A stretch of DNA of 64,000 nucleotides from Neptunomonas concharum. GTDB taxonomy: Bacteria; Pseudomonadota; Gammaproteobacteria; Pseudomonadales; Balneatricaceae. The stretch is from the NCBI RefSeq assembly GCF_008630635.1, contig NZ_CP043869.1:1860001-1924000 (forward strand), given 5' to 3'. The notes below the pieces were generated by a model. That model saw only the letters and a list, made by a program, of their open reading frames with translations, was not told the DNA's origin and did no database searches. Every line of letters starts with the position of its first letter. Within the stretch, counting starts at the first letter, position 1. The position numbers were made by a program, and so were the translations under genes. Below, in pieces: positions 31,246 to 39,275 of this stretch.

Positions 31246-32454
31246 ATGAAAGATGCTTTTATTTGCGATGCTGTCCGTACCCCGTTTGGTCGTTATGGCG
31301 GTAGTTTATCTCCTGTACGCGCTGATGATCTGGGAGCGGTTCCCCTCAAAGCATTGATGGAGCGTAATCCCGACGTGGATTGGGCATCTGTTGAAGACAT
31401 CATTTACGGCAATGCTAACCAGGCAGGCGAAGATAACCGTAACGTCGCACGCATGTCTGCTCTATTAGCTGGTTTACCTGTCTCGGTGCCGGGCACCACC
31501 ATTAACCGCCTGTGTGGTTCAGGTATGGACGCCATTGGCATGGCAGCGCGCGCGATTAAATCGGGAGAGACCGACCTGATGATAGCTGGCGGTTGTGAGT
31601 CAATGTCCCGTGCGCCTTTTGTCATGGGCAAAGCAGAATCTGCCTTCAGCCGTAACCCTAATGGCCTTTATGACACAACCATCGGCTGGCGTTTCATCAA
31701 CAAGAAGATGAAAGAGCAGTATGGCGTAGACTCTATGCCAGAAACCGCTGAAAACGTTGCCGAAGATTTTAATATCTCACGGGAAGATCAAGATCTTTTC
31801 GCTTTCCGCAGCCAGCAGAAAACCGCTGCAGCCATGGAAAAAGGTCTCTTTAAAGAAGAGATCGTCCCTGTCGTTATCCCACAACGCAAAGGCGACCCCA
31901 TCGTTGTTGATACCGATGAACACCCACGTGCATCCACAACATTAGAAGACCTAGCAAAACTGAAAGCACCGTTTCGTGCTGGCGGTTCCGTCACTGCGGG
32001 CAATGCATCTGGCGTTAACGATGGCGCTTGCGCCTTGTTGATCGCTTCTGCAGAAGCCGCTAAAGCTAATGGTTTGACACCTAAGGCTCGTATTGTGGCG
32101 ATGGCAACGGCGGGCCTTGAACCTCGCATTATGGGCTTTGGCCCTGCCCCTGCTGCACGAAAAGTGCTTGAAAAAGCAGGCCTTACCTTAGATCAGATGG
32201 ATGTTATTGAACTCAATGAAGCGTTCGCCTCTCAAGGTTTGGCGGTTATGCGTGACTTAGGTTTACCCGATGATGCACCGCAGGTGAATCCGAACGGCGG
32301 TGCTATTTCTCTAGGTCATCCACTGGGGGCCAGTGGTGCGCGCTTGGTAACAACGGCGATGTATCAGTTACACCGTACTGGCGGACGCTACGCGCTCTGC
32401 ACCATGTGTATTGGTGTTGGCCAAGGTATCGCTCTGATCATTGAGCGAGTGTAG
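31246..32454 (+). CDS. paaJ: 3-oxoadipyl-CoA thiolase
   Basis: A 402-residue thiolase of the PaaJ/PcaF type. Active-site Cys in TTINRLCGSGMDAIGMAARAI, the His in NPNGGAISLGHPLGASGARL, and the second Cys in ALCTMCIGVGQGIAL are all present; VRTPFGRYGGSLSPVRADDLGAVPL is the N-terminal signature of beta-ketoadipyl-CoA thiolase. It splits 3-oxoadipyl-CoA into succinyl-CoA and acetyl-CoA, the pathway's end. AGGAG lies 8 bases before the ATG. Confidence 0.95.
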   Translation: MKDAFICDAVRTPFGRYGGSLSPVRADDLGAVPLKALMERNPDVDWASVEDIIYGNANQAGEDNRNVARMSALLAGLPVSVPGTTINRLCGSGMDAIGMAARAIKSGETDLMIAGGCESMSRAPFVMGKAESAFSRNPNGLYDTTIGWRFINKKMKEQYGVDSMPETAENVAEDFNISREDQDLFAFRSQQKTAAAMEKGLFKEEIVPVVIPQRKGDPIVVDTDEHPRASTTLEDLAKLKAPFRAGGSVTAGNASGVNDGACALLIASAEAAKANGLTPKARIVAMATAGLEPRIMGFGPAPAARKVLEKAGLTLDQMDVIELNEAFASQGLAVMRDLGLPDDAPQVNPNGGAISLGHPLGASGARLVTTAMYQLHRTGGRYALCTMCIGVGQGIALIIERV

Positions 32455-32534
32455 CCCAATATAAGCACGAGGGGGGTGGTATTGAGCATCGCTCTACCCT
32501 CCCATTTGGCAGATGAATGAATAGGATAATAAAA

Positions 32535-33839
32535 ATGTACAATGAAAGAACATTAAGCGGCGGATTAGACGATATCGAAACAGCAAGCATTGATGAGCTA
32601 CGCGCATTACAGCTAAAACGTATGCGCTGGAGTATTGCCCATTGCTATAATAACGTGCCTGCTTATCGCGCTATGTGCCAAGAAAAAGGTGTTCATCCCT
32701 TTGATCTTAAAAAGCTGGAAGACCTAAAACACTTCCCGTTCACAACGAAAGATTATCTACGCCTGAACTACCCTTTCGGTACTTTTGCTGTGCCTAACCG
32801 CGATGTAGTTCGTATCCACGCATCCAGCGGAACAACCGGTAAACCAACGGTTGTAGGCTACACGCAAAACGATATCGACACGTGGGCCAATGTCGTAGCC
32901 CGCTCTATTCGTGCCGCTGGCGGCCACTCTGGCGATAAAGTTCATATCTCTTATGGCTATGGTTTGTTTACCGGTGGTATGGGGGCACATTACGGTGCTG
33001 AGCGCTTGGGCTGTACCGTTATCCCGATGTCTGGCGGCCAGACTGAGAAGCAGGTTCAGCTTTTGCAGGACTTCGACCCTGATATCATCATGGTGACACC
33101 TTCTTACATGCTGAACCTGATCGATGAAATGGAACGCCAAAATGTTGACCCACAGAAGCTTGCTCTGCGTTTAGGTATTTTTGGTGCAGAACCGTGGACG
33201 GACGAAATGCGCAAGAACATCGAAGGCCGCCTAGGTATTGATGCTCTCGACATTTATGGCCTATCTGAAGTTATGGGGCCAGGTGTCGCTCAGGAGTGTT
33301 TAGAAACCAAAGATGGCCCAACCATTTGGGAAGATCATTTCTACCCAGAGATCATTGATCCAAATACCGGTGAAGTACTACCGGATGGCGAGTATGGCGA
33401 ACTGGTGTTCACTTCACTGACGAAAGAGGCACTGCCAATTATTCGTTACCGCACGCGCGATCTAACCCGTTTGTTACCTGGCACCGCACGACCTATGCGC
33501 CGTATCGACAAGATTACGGGCCGCTCCGACGATATGATGATCATTCGTGGTGTCAACGTGTTCCCGACACAGATCGAAGAACAAATTTTGAAGGTTGCTC
33601 AGCTAGCGCCTCATTACGAAATCTATGTAACTAAGGATGGAAACCTAGATAACGTAGAGGTTAAAGTCGAATTAACAACAGAAGGTCGTGATGCTGATCG
33701 TCCTGCTACAGCAAAAGAGCTTCAGCATCATATTAAAGGGGTTGTCGGCATTAGCACGCGTGTTTCTGTACAAGACCCAGGATCAATCCCACGCTCCGAA
33801 GGTAAGGCGAAGCGTGTTTTTGATCAGCGTCCTCGCTAA
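32535..33839 (+). CDS. paaK: Phenylacetate-CoA ligase
   Basis: A 434-residue adenylate-forming enzyme: VRIHASSGTTGKPTVVGYTQND is the phosphate-binding loop, YGLSEVMGPGVAQEC and RTRDLTRLLPG follow, and RIDKITGRSDDMMIIRGVNVFPTQIEE is the PaaK C-terminal hinge. It activates phenylacetate to phenylacetyl-CoA, the first pathway step. The frame opens at 32517, but ATG 32535 has TAGGATAAT upstream and fits homologues. Last gene of the operon, followed by a terminator 20 bases on; the 80-base gap before it may hold an extra promoter. Confidence 0.95.
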   Translation: MYNERTLSGGLDDIETASIDELRALQLKRMRWSIAHCYNNVPAYRAMCQEKGVHPFDLKKLEDLKHFPFTTKDYLRLNYPFGTFAVPNRDVVRIHASSGTTGKPTVVGYTQNDIDTWANVVARSIRAAGGHSGDKVHISYGYGLFTGGMGAHYGAERLGCTVIPMSGGQTEKQVQLLQDFDPDIIMVTPSYMLNLIDEMERQNVDPQKLALRLGIFGAEPWTDEMRKNIEGRLGIDALDIYGLSEVMGPGVAQECLETKDGPTIWEDHFYPEIIDPNTGEVLPDGEYGELVFTSLTKEALPIIRYRTRDLTRLLPGTARPMRRIDKITGRSDDMMIIRGVNVFPTQIEEQILKVAQLAPHYEIYVTKDGNLDNVEVKVELTTEGRDADRPATAKELQHHIKGVVGISTRVSVQDPGSIPRSEGKAKRVFDQRPR

Positions 33840-33859
33840 ATATTAAGTTTTACCCCAAG

Positions 33860-33882
33860 GGCCGCATGTTGCGGCCTTTTTT
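33860..33882 (+). terminator. Terminator of paa operon
   Basis: GGCCGCA (33860-33866), loop TGT, TGCGGCC (33870-33876), then six T. It closes paaFGHIJK and insulates nsrR. Confidence 0.92.
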
Positions 33883-33960
33883 ATTGTTCAGACCTCGGCT
33901 TTCATTGCAGATCACGGCACTTATACGTATATTTAAAAAACATTTTTAAAAGTACTTTCT

Positions 33961-34386
33961 ATGCAACTTAGTCGATTTACAGATTACACCCTACGAGTCC
34001 TATTTTTTGTCGCCAGTAACAATGACCGACTCACAACACTCTCTGAAATAGCGCAGTTTTACGATATCTCTATTGAGCATTTAAGAAAGGTGGTTCATGC
34101 CTTATCTAAATCGGGCTATCTGAAAACATTTAGGGGCAAAAACGGTGGTATCCAACTCGCAAAACCGCCTCTGGAGATTAATGTTGGCGAAGTAGTGGCA
34201 CTATCCGAAGGGGCAACCCCACTCGTCGATTGTTTATCCCAGAATTGTCGATTAATGGCATGCTGCTCTCTTCAATCTGTTTTTCACGAGGCACAAATGG
34301 CTTTCTTTGATAGCTTACGCCAGTATTCCCTTGCTCAAATGCTAGATAACCCGCAATTGTCCTCCCAGCTAATCGCCAAAACATAA
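33961..34386 (+). CDS. nsrR: NO-sensing Rrf2-family repressor NsrR
   Basis: A 141-residue Rrf2 regulator starting MQLSRFTDYTLRVLFFVAS, with HTH TTLSEIAQFYDISIEHLRKVVHALSKSGYL, the wing RGKNGGIQLAKPP, and cysteines 91, 96 and 102 in DCLSQNCRLMACCSL at exactly the positions used by E. coli NsrR to hold its iron-sulfur cluster. An extra Cys101 adjoins. NsrR releases DNA when NO attacks the cluster. The AT-rich stretch 33931-33958 before the start has a weak resemblance to an NsrR site. The adjacent hemerythrin-like gene is convergent. Confidence 0.9.
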   Translation: MQLSRFTDYTLRVLFFVASNNDRLTTLSEIAQFYDISIEHLRKVVHALSKSGYLKTFRGKNGGIQLAKPPLEINVGEVVALSEGATPLVDCLSQNCRLMACCSLQSVFHEAQMAFFDSLRQYSLAQMLDNPQLSSQLIAKT

Positions 34387-34393
34387 CCATCTA

Positions 34394-34780
34394 TTAGGGA
34401 TGACAACGTTTTTGGAGTAGCGCCATGTGATGCATTTCTAACCAGTTAAAAAGCTCCCGCTCTTCAAAGCGCACATGGGCCTTTAACCTACTGGCAAAAA
34501 GTATAATGTCATCCCTGTTTTCAGATAGCAGCAGCTTTCGGAGTACATCATGGTCTTCAAAAAAGCGCTCCGCGATCACACCTTTCAATACACTTCCGAA
34601 CCACTGTTCCTCCTCTTTAAAGTGCAAGTCCAGCTCTTTTGCCAAGCCATCCCTCACACTCAACCAATATGCCTCCAACTCTCTATTTTTTTCTAAGCCA
34701 AGCTTTAGGAGTTTATGACTGATGACCAACGCCTGATGATGCTCCTTACTAAGCGGTGTTAATTCATGACTTCTTTTCAT
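34394..34780 (-). CDS. Hemerythrin-like cation-binding protein
   Basis: A 128-residue four-helix protein of the hemerythrin HHE type. Candidate di-iron ligands: His in LSKEHHQALVISHK, His and Glu in LDLHFKEEEQWF, His in FFEDHDVLRKL, and His and Glu in LKAHVRFEERELFNWLE. The frame is open to 34855, but homologues begin near MKRSHELTPLSKEHH, so ATG 34780 was taken. Its divergent upstream region holds two NsrR-like boxes, and nsrR is convergent, so a function in NO or iron-sulfur stress comparable to YtfE/DnrN is likely though it is shorter than YtfE (220 aa). Confidence 0.82.
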   Translation of the reverse strand: MKRSHELTPLSKEHHQALVISHKLLKLGLEKNRELEAYWLSVRDGLAKELDLHFKEEEQWFGSVLKGVIAERFFEDHDVLRKLLLSENRDDIILFASRLKAHVRFEERELFNWLEMHHMALLQKRCHP

Positions 34781-34963
34781 TTTTTGTGCCTGAATGTTGA
34801 ACAGATATCCAGCTCTCCTCACGATGTGAATCAGCAATCGCACTTTTGTAACCATCGGCTCTATGGACTCTATTCACTGCTGTGGCTGTCACATCCATCC
34901 AATTTTTGTGAAGCTCATCTAGGGCTCGTTTTTTTGCGTTCATCTTTATTTACCTGGACTATT

Positions 34964-34986
34964 AAAATGTATTTGCATTACATGTT
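34964..34986. promoter_or_regulatory. NsrR-box-like site 1
   Basis: A 23-base imperfect palindrome AAAATGTATTT-G-CATTACATGTT that agrees with the gammaproteobacterial NsrR consensus (AAGATGYATTT-N-AAATRCATCTT) at 19 of 23 positions by my alignment. Lies 46-68 bases before the small membrane gene and about 185 before the hemerythrin-like gene. Confidence 0.7.
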
Positions 34987-34998
34987 ATTTAATTTAAT

Positions 34999-35019
34999 AA
35001 TATATTTCAAATACATCTT
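34999..35019 (+). promoter_or_regulatory. NsrR-box-like site 2
   Basis: AATATATTTC then AAATACATCTT: the right half is a perfect NsrR half-site, the left half is partial. It overlaps the expected -10 to start zone of the 35032 gene, so binding would block its transcription. Confidence 0.7.
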
Positions 35020-35031
35020 AAGGATTAATTA

Positions 35032-35232
35032 ATGGTTATTTGGAGTACTACCGAGATCTGGGTCTTTTCCGCGCTCTTGTTAATGATCGCTTTCAAACTT
35101 TGGAGTGTCTGGCATGTTTCGCTTAAAGCAAAAGCAGACAGAACCGGAAAGCTGATTTTTCTAGGATTAATTAGTGGTTTAACACTGTTTGGTTTGTTTG
35201 CTAAAAGCTATATCAGCATGATGATGGGATAG
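35032..35232 (+). CDS. Small two-helix membrane protein, probably NsrR controlled
   Basis: A 66-residue protein with two hydrophobic helices (IWVFSALLLMIAFKLWSVWH and LIFLGLISGLTLFGLFAKSY) joined by a basic loop (SLKAKADRTGK). AAGGATTAATT precedes the ATG. I recognise no family. Its promoter carries both NsrR-like boxes, so it is likely induced by NO. A minimal membrane subunit or a respiration-related helper could fit; no enzyme motif is present. Confidence 0.75.
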   Translation: MVIWSTTEIWVFSALLLMIAFKLWSVWHVSLKAKADRTGKLIFLGLISGLTLFGLFAKSYISMMMG

Positions 35233-35276
35233 AAAGGGCTTTTGGACATCTCCATAGGCCCTTAACACTTAACGAT

Positions 35277-35765
35277 TTATTCCGTCACTTCTAGTTTTTT
35301 AGGTGAAACTAATACACCGTTATTATCAGCATAAACGTATTCACCTGGACGGAACGTGACGCCACCAAAGGTAACCTCAACATTTAGGTCGCCTAAACCA
35401 CGTTTATCGGTTTTCATTGGGTGAGTACCTAGTGCCTGAACACCAAGGTCCAATCCCCCTATCGCGTTTACATCACGAATACAGCCATAAATGATAATCC
35501 CTTCCCAACCATTTTTTTCTGCTTTCTCAGCAAGCATATCCCCCAACATGGCACGACGCATAGAACCACCGCCGTCGACCACTAGCACCTTACCTTCACC
35601 GGGTAACGCCACTTGCTCACGCACGAGTGAATTGTCTTCGAAGGCTTTGAGGGTGACAATTTCACCACCAAACGTCTCTCGCCCACCAAAGTTTCCGAAC
35701 ATCGGCTCTACAACTTGGACAAGTTCAGGGAATTGATCACACAATTCAGGGAGTAAATCTTCCAC
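35277..35765 (-). CDS. rraA: RNase E activity regulator RraA
   Basis: A 162-residue protein of the RraA/4-hydroxy-4-methyl-2-oxoglutarate aldolase-like family, close to E. coli RraA in length. [67 protein letters not shown] and the C-terminal [15 protein letters not shown] are the family motifs. The full protein sits on RNase E and inhibits it; some relatives have aldolase activity, and the RDV block holds residues linked to that. GTG start at 35765 with AGGAG 7 bases upstream. Divergent from the receptor gene. Confidence 0.92.
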   Translation of the reverse strand: MEDLLPELCDQFPELVQVVEPMFGNFGGRETFGGEIVTLKAFEDNSLVREQVALPGEGKVLVVDGGGSMRRAMLGDMLAEKAEKNGWEGIIIYGCIRDVNAIGGLDLGVQALGTHPMKTDKRGLGDLNVEVTFGGVTFRPGEYVYADNNGVLVSPKKLEVTE

Positions 35766-35924
35766 TTTTTTCTCCTAAAAAATAAAAAAATAGCTGCAAT
35801 TTCTGAAACCTATTCTATTATTGTTTTAGTTAATTGCACTAGCACAATGGGTGGATATATAAACGTTGTTCGTTAACTTCTCCTAGTACGACGTTACCCT
35901 CTCAAAATAAAGGAAATTCAAAAC

Positions 35925-37928
35925 GTGACATTTCGAGTTCGTAGTATTCTGTCTCTAATGGCGCTCTCTCTCCCGTTAACCCCCACGAGTGCTTTTGGGT
36001 TGACGCTTGATGAGCTCAAAGTGATGAGCCTGGATGAGCTAGCCAGTGTTAAAGTTTCTATCGCATCCAAAACACCTCAAAAAGTCTCTGAAAGCCCTGC
36101 CGCTGTTTATCTGGTAACTCAAGAAGATATTCGTCGCAGCGGTGCCACAACGATACCAGAGCTACTCCGCTCAGTACCTGGCATGAATGTAGCCAGCATA
36201 ACGGGGAGCACCACGGCAGTCAGTGCCCGAGGCTTTCATGATATCTTTTCTAATAAGTTTTTGGTCATGATGGATGGCCGCTCACTCTACACACCGCTAT
36301 TTTCTGGTATGTACTGGGACGCCCATGATATAGATTTAAGAGATATTGAGCGCATTGAGATCATTCGCGGCCCAAGCGCTGCGGTATGGGGCGCAAACGC
36401 AATGAACGGCGTTATCAATATAATCACACGTTCCTCATTTGATACGGACGGAAATCGTCTTTCTGTTACTGCGGGTAATACTGAAAGCATTGCCAGTTTT
36501 AGTAAAACGTCTATTTTATCCGACGATACCTCTTTGCGCCTTTGGGGTAAGTTCAGGGATCATGAAGCCCAGAAGAAGTCTAATGGTGAAGATGCCCATG
36601 ATGAGTGGCACCAAGCTCGCATCGGTTTTAAAACAGACAGCTACCTAAATGACACTGATACGTTATCGGTTGATGGTGGTGCCTATCAAGGACAATCCGA
36701 TCACAACTTAGTCTTGATTTCAAATCTTGTGGAGAATGATGACACGCAAGAATTATCAGGTGCGCACCTTAATACACGTTGGCAGAGACAGTTAGATAAC
36801 CAGTCTTTTAGCGCACAATTTTATGTTGATCATATGATCAGAAATGATCTACGTATAAACCAGCGCGTTAATACATTAGATGCGAGCGTGCAGCATACCA
36901 TTCAGCACAGTGAGCAAGGCAGCTTCACTTGGGGCCTAAACCATCGTTATGTAAGTGATGCAACATCTACTCCCCCAGTCCCTATTCCAGTACCAGCATC
37001 ATTTGGGTTTAACCCACAATCTGCTAGTTATAAATCTACCGGCATCTCTTTCCAGGAAGAGTATTGGGTTAACGATCAATTCAAGCTGCTTGCTGGTGTT
37101 CGTTTCGACAATCATGATTTTATCGGCTGGGAAGCGCAGCCGACATTAAGAGCGCTTTGGAAAGTATCACCTGAAGCTGAGCTTTGGGCTGCCGTTTCCC
37201 GTGCCGTTCGTACACCGTCACGTTACGAAAGCCATCTTCAGGTAAGTACGCCGGTTGTAAGTTTAGTGTCTAACCAACAGCTACTTGCTGAAAGCCTTAC
37301 CAGCACAGAGCTAGGTATCAGACTACGCCCAAGAAGTGACTTCTCCTTTAACGGAACACTCTTCTACAACCGCTATAAAGACCTTGCCAGCCTAAATGAA
37401 GTGGGTCGTGTGGAGCCAATATTCCTTCCTGATGGCATGGGTGGGTTTATACCCAGCAAATACATAGCCTACACGTTAGGAAACAGCATAGAAGCGCAAA
37501 GCTATGGTACCGAAATAGATGCAAGATGGAATGTCTCTGATGACTGGCGCTTAAAGCTGTCTTACAGCTGGATGAAAGTTCAATCTGATGATATTACGTC
37601 AACTCAAGAGTCGGCTATCGCGTTTAACAACCTGCCAAAACAACAGTTGTACTTAAATTCAGCTTGGGACTTGAGAGACAATCTAGAGTTAGATGCAACG
37701 CTTTACTACGTAGACGAACTCAAAGAATCTAGTGTCGATGCTTACACGCGATTCGATCTGCGCCTAGGTTGGATGCCTTACCCCAATCTGGAGCTAAGCT
37801 TGATGGGTAAAAACCTATTTGATACCCAACACGCAGAATACGTGCCTTCGCCTACTAACTATGCCGGTGGAGTCTCCTCAAGTGAAGTTCCCCGTTCTGT
37901 TACGGCGCAGGCTATTTGGAAGTTCTAA
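35925..37928 (+). CDS. TonB-dependent outer-membrane receptor
   Basis: A 667-residue receptor with signal peptide (ILSLMALSLPLTPTSAFG), a short DELKVMSLDELASVKV pre-plug, the plug (YLVTQEDIRRSGATTIPELLRSVPGMNV to IERIEIIRGPSAAVWGANAMNGVINIITR) and a 22-strand-type barrel ending in Phe (AQAIWKF). The SLDELASVKVSIASKTPQKV start is common in marine receptors of unknown ligand. GTG start with AAGGAAA upstream. No transporter, siderophore or cobalamin gene is near and no Fur box or riboswitch was seen in the 159-base upstream gap, so the ligand is open. Confidence 0.93.
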   Translation: MTFRVRSILSLMALSLPLTPTSAFGLTLDELKVMSLDELASVKVSIASKTPQKVSESPAAVYLVTQEDIRRSGATTIPELLRSVPGMNVASITGSTTAVSARGFHDIFSNKFLVMMDGRSLYTPLFSGMYWDAHDIDLRDIERIEIIRGPSAAVWGANAMNGVINIITRSSFDTDGNRLSVTAGNTESIASFSKTSILSDDTSLRLWGKFRDHEAQKKSNGEDAHDEWHQARIGFKTDSYLNDTDTLSVDGGAYQGQSDHNLVLISNLVENDDTQELSGAHLNTRWQRQLDNQSFSAQFYVDHMIRNDLRINQRVNTLDASVQHTIQHSEQGSFTWGLNHRYVSDATSTPPVPIPVPASFGFNPQSASYKSTGISFQEEYWVNDQFKLLAGVRFDNHDFIGWEAQPTLRALWKVSPEAELWAAVSRAVRTPSRYESHLQVSTPVVSLVSNQQLLAESLTSTELGIRLRPRSDFSFNGTLFYNRYKDLASLNEVGRVEPIFLPDGMGGFIPSKYIAYTLGNSIEAQSYGTEIDARWNVSDDWRLKLSYSWMKVQSDDITSTQESAIAFNNLPKQQLYLNSAWDLRDNLELDATLYYVDELKESSVDAYTRFDLRLGWMPYPNLELSLMGKNLFDTQHAEYVPSPTNYAGGVSSSEVPRSVTAQAIWKF

Positions 37929-37937
37929 TACTGATCT

Positions 37938-37970
37938 AAAGCTGAGTCACCTCGACTCAGCTTTTCTTTT
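37938..37970 (+). terminator. Terminator of TonB receptor gene
   Basis: AAAGCTGAGTC (37938-37948), 5-base loop, GACTCAGCTTT (37954-37964), followed by TCTTTT. Perfect 11-base stem. Confidence 0.92.
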
Positions 37971-38068
37971 AACGTGAAACTTTTTCACGTAGCGAAATTC
38001 CTCCTCAAGTTGGACTAGGCTTAGTCGATAAAAGTACTACGACTGACGTTAATAACCGGAGGCCCAAC

Positions 38069-39214
38069 ATGATTGGCACTCTGTATTCCAATACCAGTTA
38101 CACCCAAACCTTACAATCTAGCTTTCAGGATGCAACGGCTAAAGGAAAAAGCCCAGAAGCTGCCAGCAATGATACCGTTTTAAATCGGCTGGCAAGCAAT
38201 ATCCCAGGCATGAGCACGGATGACCTTAAGTCACTGAAAGAAGATGATTTTACACCTGAAAAAGTTGCAAACCGTATTGGCGACTTTGTTGCTCAGGGTT
38301 TAGAAGCAGCACGGCGTAACGGCCGCTCTGAAGAAGATATTCAAAAGATGTATAACGCTGCGGTGGCCGGTGTACAAAAAGGGTTTGAAGAAGCCCGCGA
38401 GATTTTGGATGGCTTAGGCGCACTCTCTGGCAGTATCGCTAAGAATGTCGATTTAACCGAAGAGAAAACGATGGATGCCCTTAATGCTATCAATCCATCT
38501 CAAGTGGCAGAATCCACTAACGCTCGTGTATCGAGACTTATGGCCGCCGAACGCTACCAGGAAGCCGAAACGCTGTCGTTAAAAGTAAAAACGCAGGATG
38601 GCGATGAGGTTACCATCAATTTTGCTCGCAGTAGCCAATATGAAGGCTCATTTGGCATCGAAAAGGACAGTAATGGCATAAATGCTGCCGAGTTCAATAT
38701 CAGCCGTAGCGAAAGCAGTAGTTATCGTTTCAGCGTAGAGGGCAATTTAGATAACGATGAGATCGATGCCTTACAAAATCTGATCAAAGATGTGAACGAA
38801 ATCGCTAACGAGTTTTTTGATGGCGACGTGCAAAAAGCGTTTGATCTTGCCAGCGAATACCGTATGGATAAGACCGAATTATCCTCTATGAATTTGCAGT
38901 TGACGCAATCAGAGCAGTACACATCCGTAGCGAAATACCGAGGTGTAGAAGAGATGGACTCCCCTGCTATTGCACCGGGTAAGCGTTTGGGCCATATGAT
39001 GCATAATATGCAAGAAGCCGCTGGTAACCCGAAGCTTGGCTTTATGAAAGATGCTGCCAGTTTCAGCCGCGAGCTACTTGCAACATTAGTGACTCAGGAC
39101 ATACGTTATCGTAATAGCGATGAGCCTGAAAAAGAGAAGCTAAATGCCAACTTGGATAGCATGAATAATTTGCTATCTAGCCAAGCAACTGCGTTTGTAC
39201 AAGAGGACTTGTAA
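38069..39214 (+). CDS. DUF5610 protein
   Basis: A 381-residue, acidic, Ser/Asn-rich soluble protein without signal peptide. Central blocks VANRIGDFVAQGLEAARRNGRSEEDIQKMYNAAVAGVQKGFEEAREIL and DEIDALQNLIKDVNEIANEFFDGDVQKAFDLASEYRMD match DUF5610 as I recall it. The N-terminus (MIGTLYSNTSYTQTLQ) resembles flagellar-hook or secreted-protein starts, and the regular helices are flagellin-like, but no flagellar gene is nearby. Single gene with its own terminator. Function unknown. Confidence 0.78.
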   Translation: MIGTLYSNTSYTQTLQSSFQDATAKGKSPEAASNDTVLNRLASNIPGMSTDDLKSLKEDDFTPEKVANRIGDFVAQGLEAARRNGRSEEDIQKMYNAAVAGVQKGFEEAREILDGLGALSGSIAKNVDLTEEKTMDALNAINPSQVAESTNARVSRLMAAERYQEAETLSLKVKTQDGDEVTINFARSSQYEGSFGIEKDSNGINAAEFNISRSESSSYRFSVEGNLDNDEIDALQNLIKDVNEIANEFFDGDVQKAFDLASEYRMDKTELSSMNLQLTQSEQYTSVAKYRGVEEMDSPAIAPGKRLGHMMHNMQEAAGNPKLGFMKDAASFSRELLATLVTQDIRYRNSDEPEKEKLNANLDSMNNLLSSQATAFVQEDL

Positions 39215-39240
39215 TTCATCTCACAGTCCTCCCTTTCGTT

Positions 39241-39264
39241 GGGCTCCTTAAGGAGCCCTTTTTT
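39241..39264 (+). terminator. Terminator of DUF5610 gene
   Basis: GGGCTCCTTAAGGAGCCC (39241-39258), a perfect 9-base palindrome stem, followed by six T. Confidence 0.92.
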
Positions 39265-39275
39265 ATGGATGTTAA

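Noticed and set aside
34766-35032. Plus-strand open frame of 88 codons before the small membrane gene
   Set aside because: It starts inside the hemerythrin-like gene on the other strand, has low-complexity AT-rich codons and covers both NsrR boxes.
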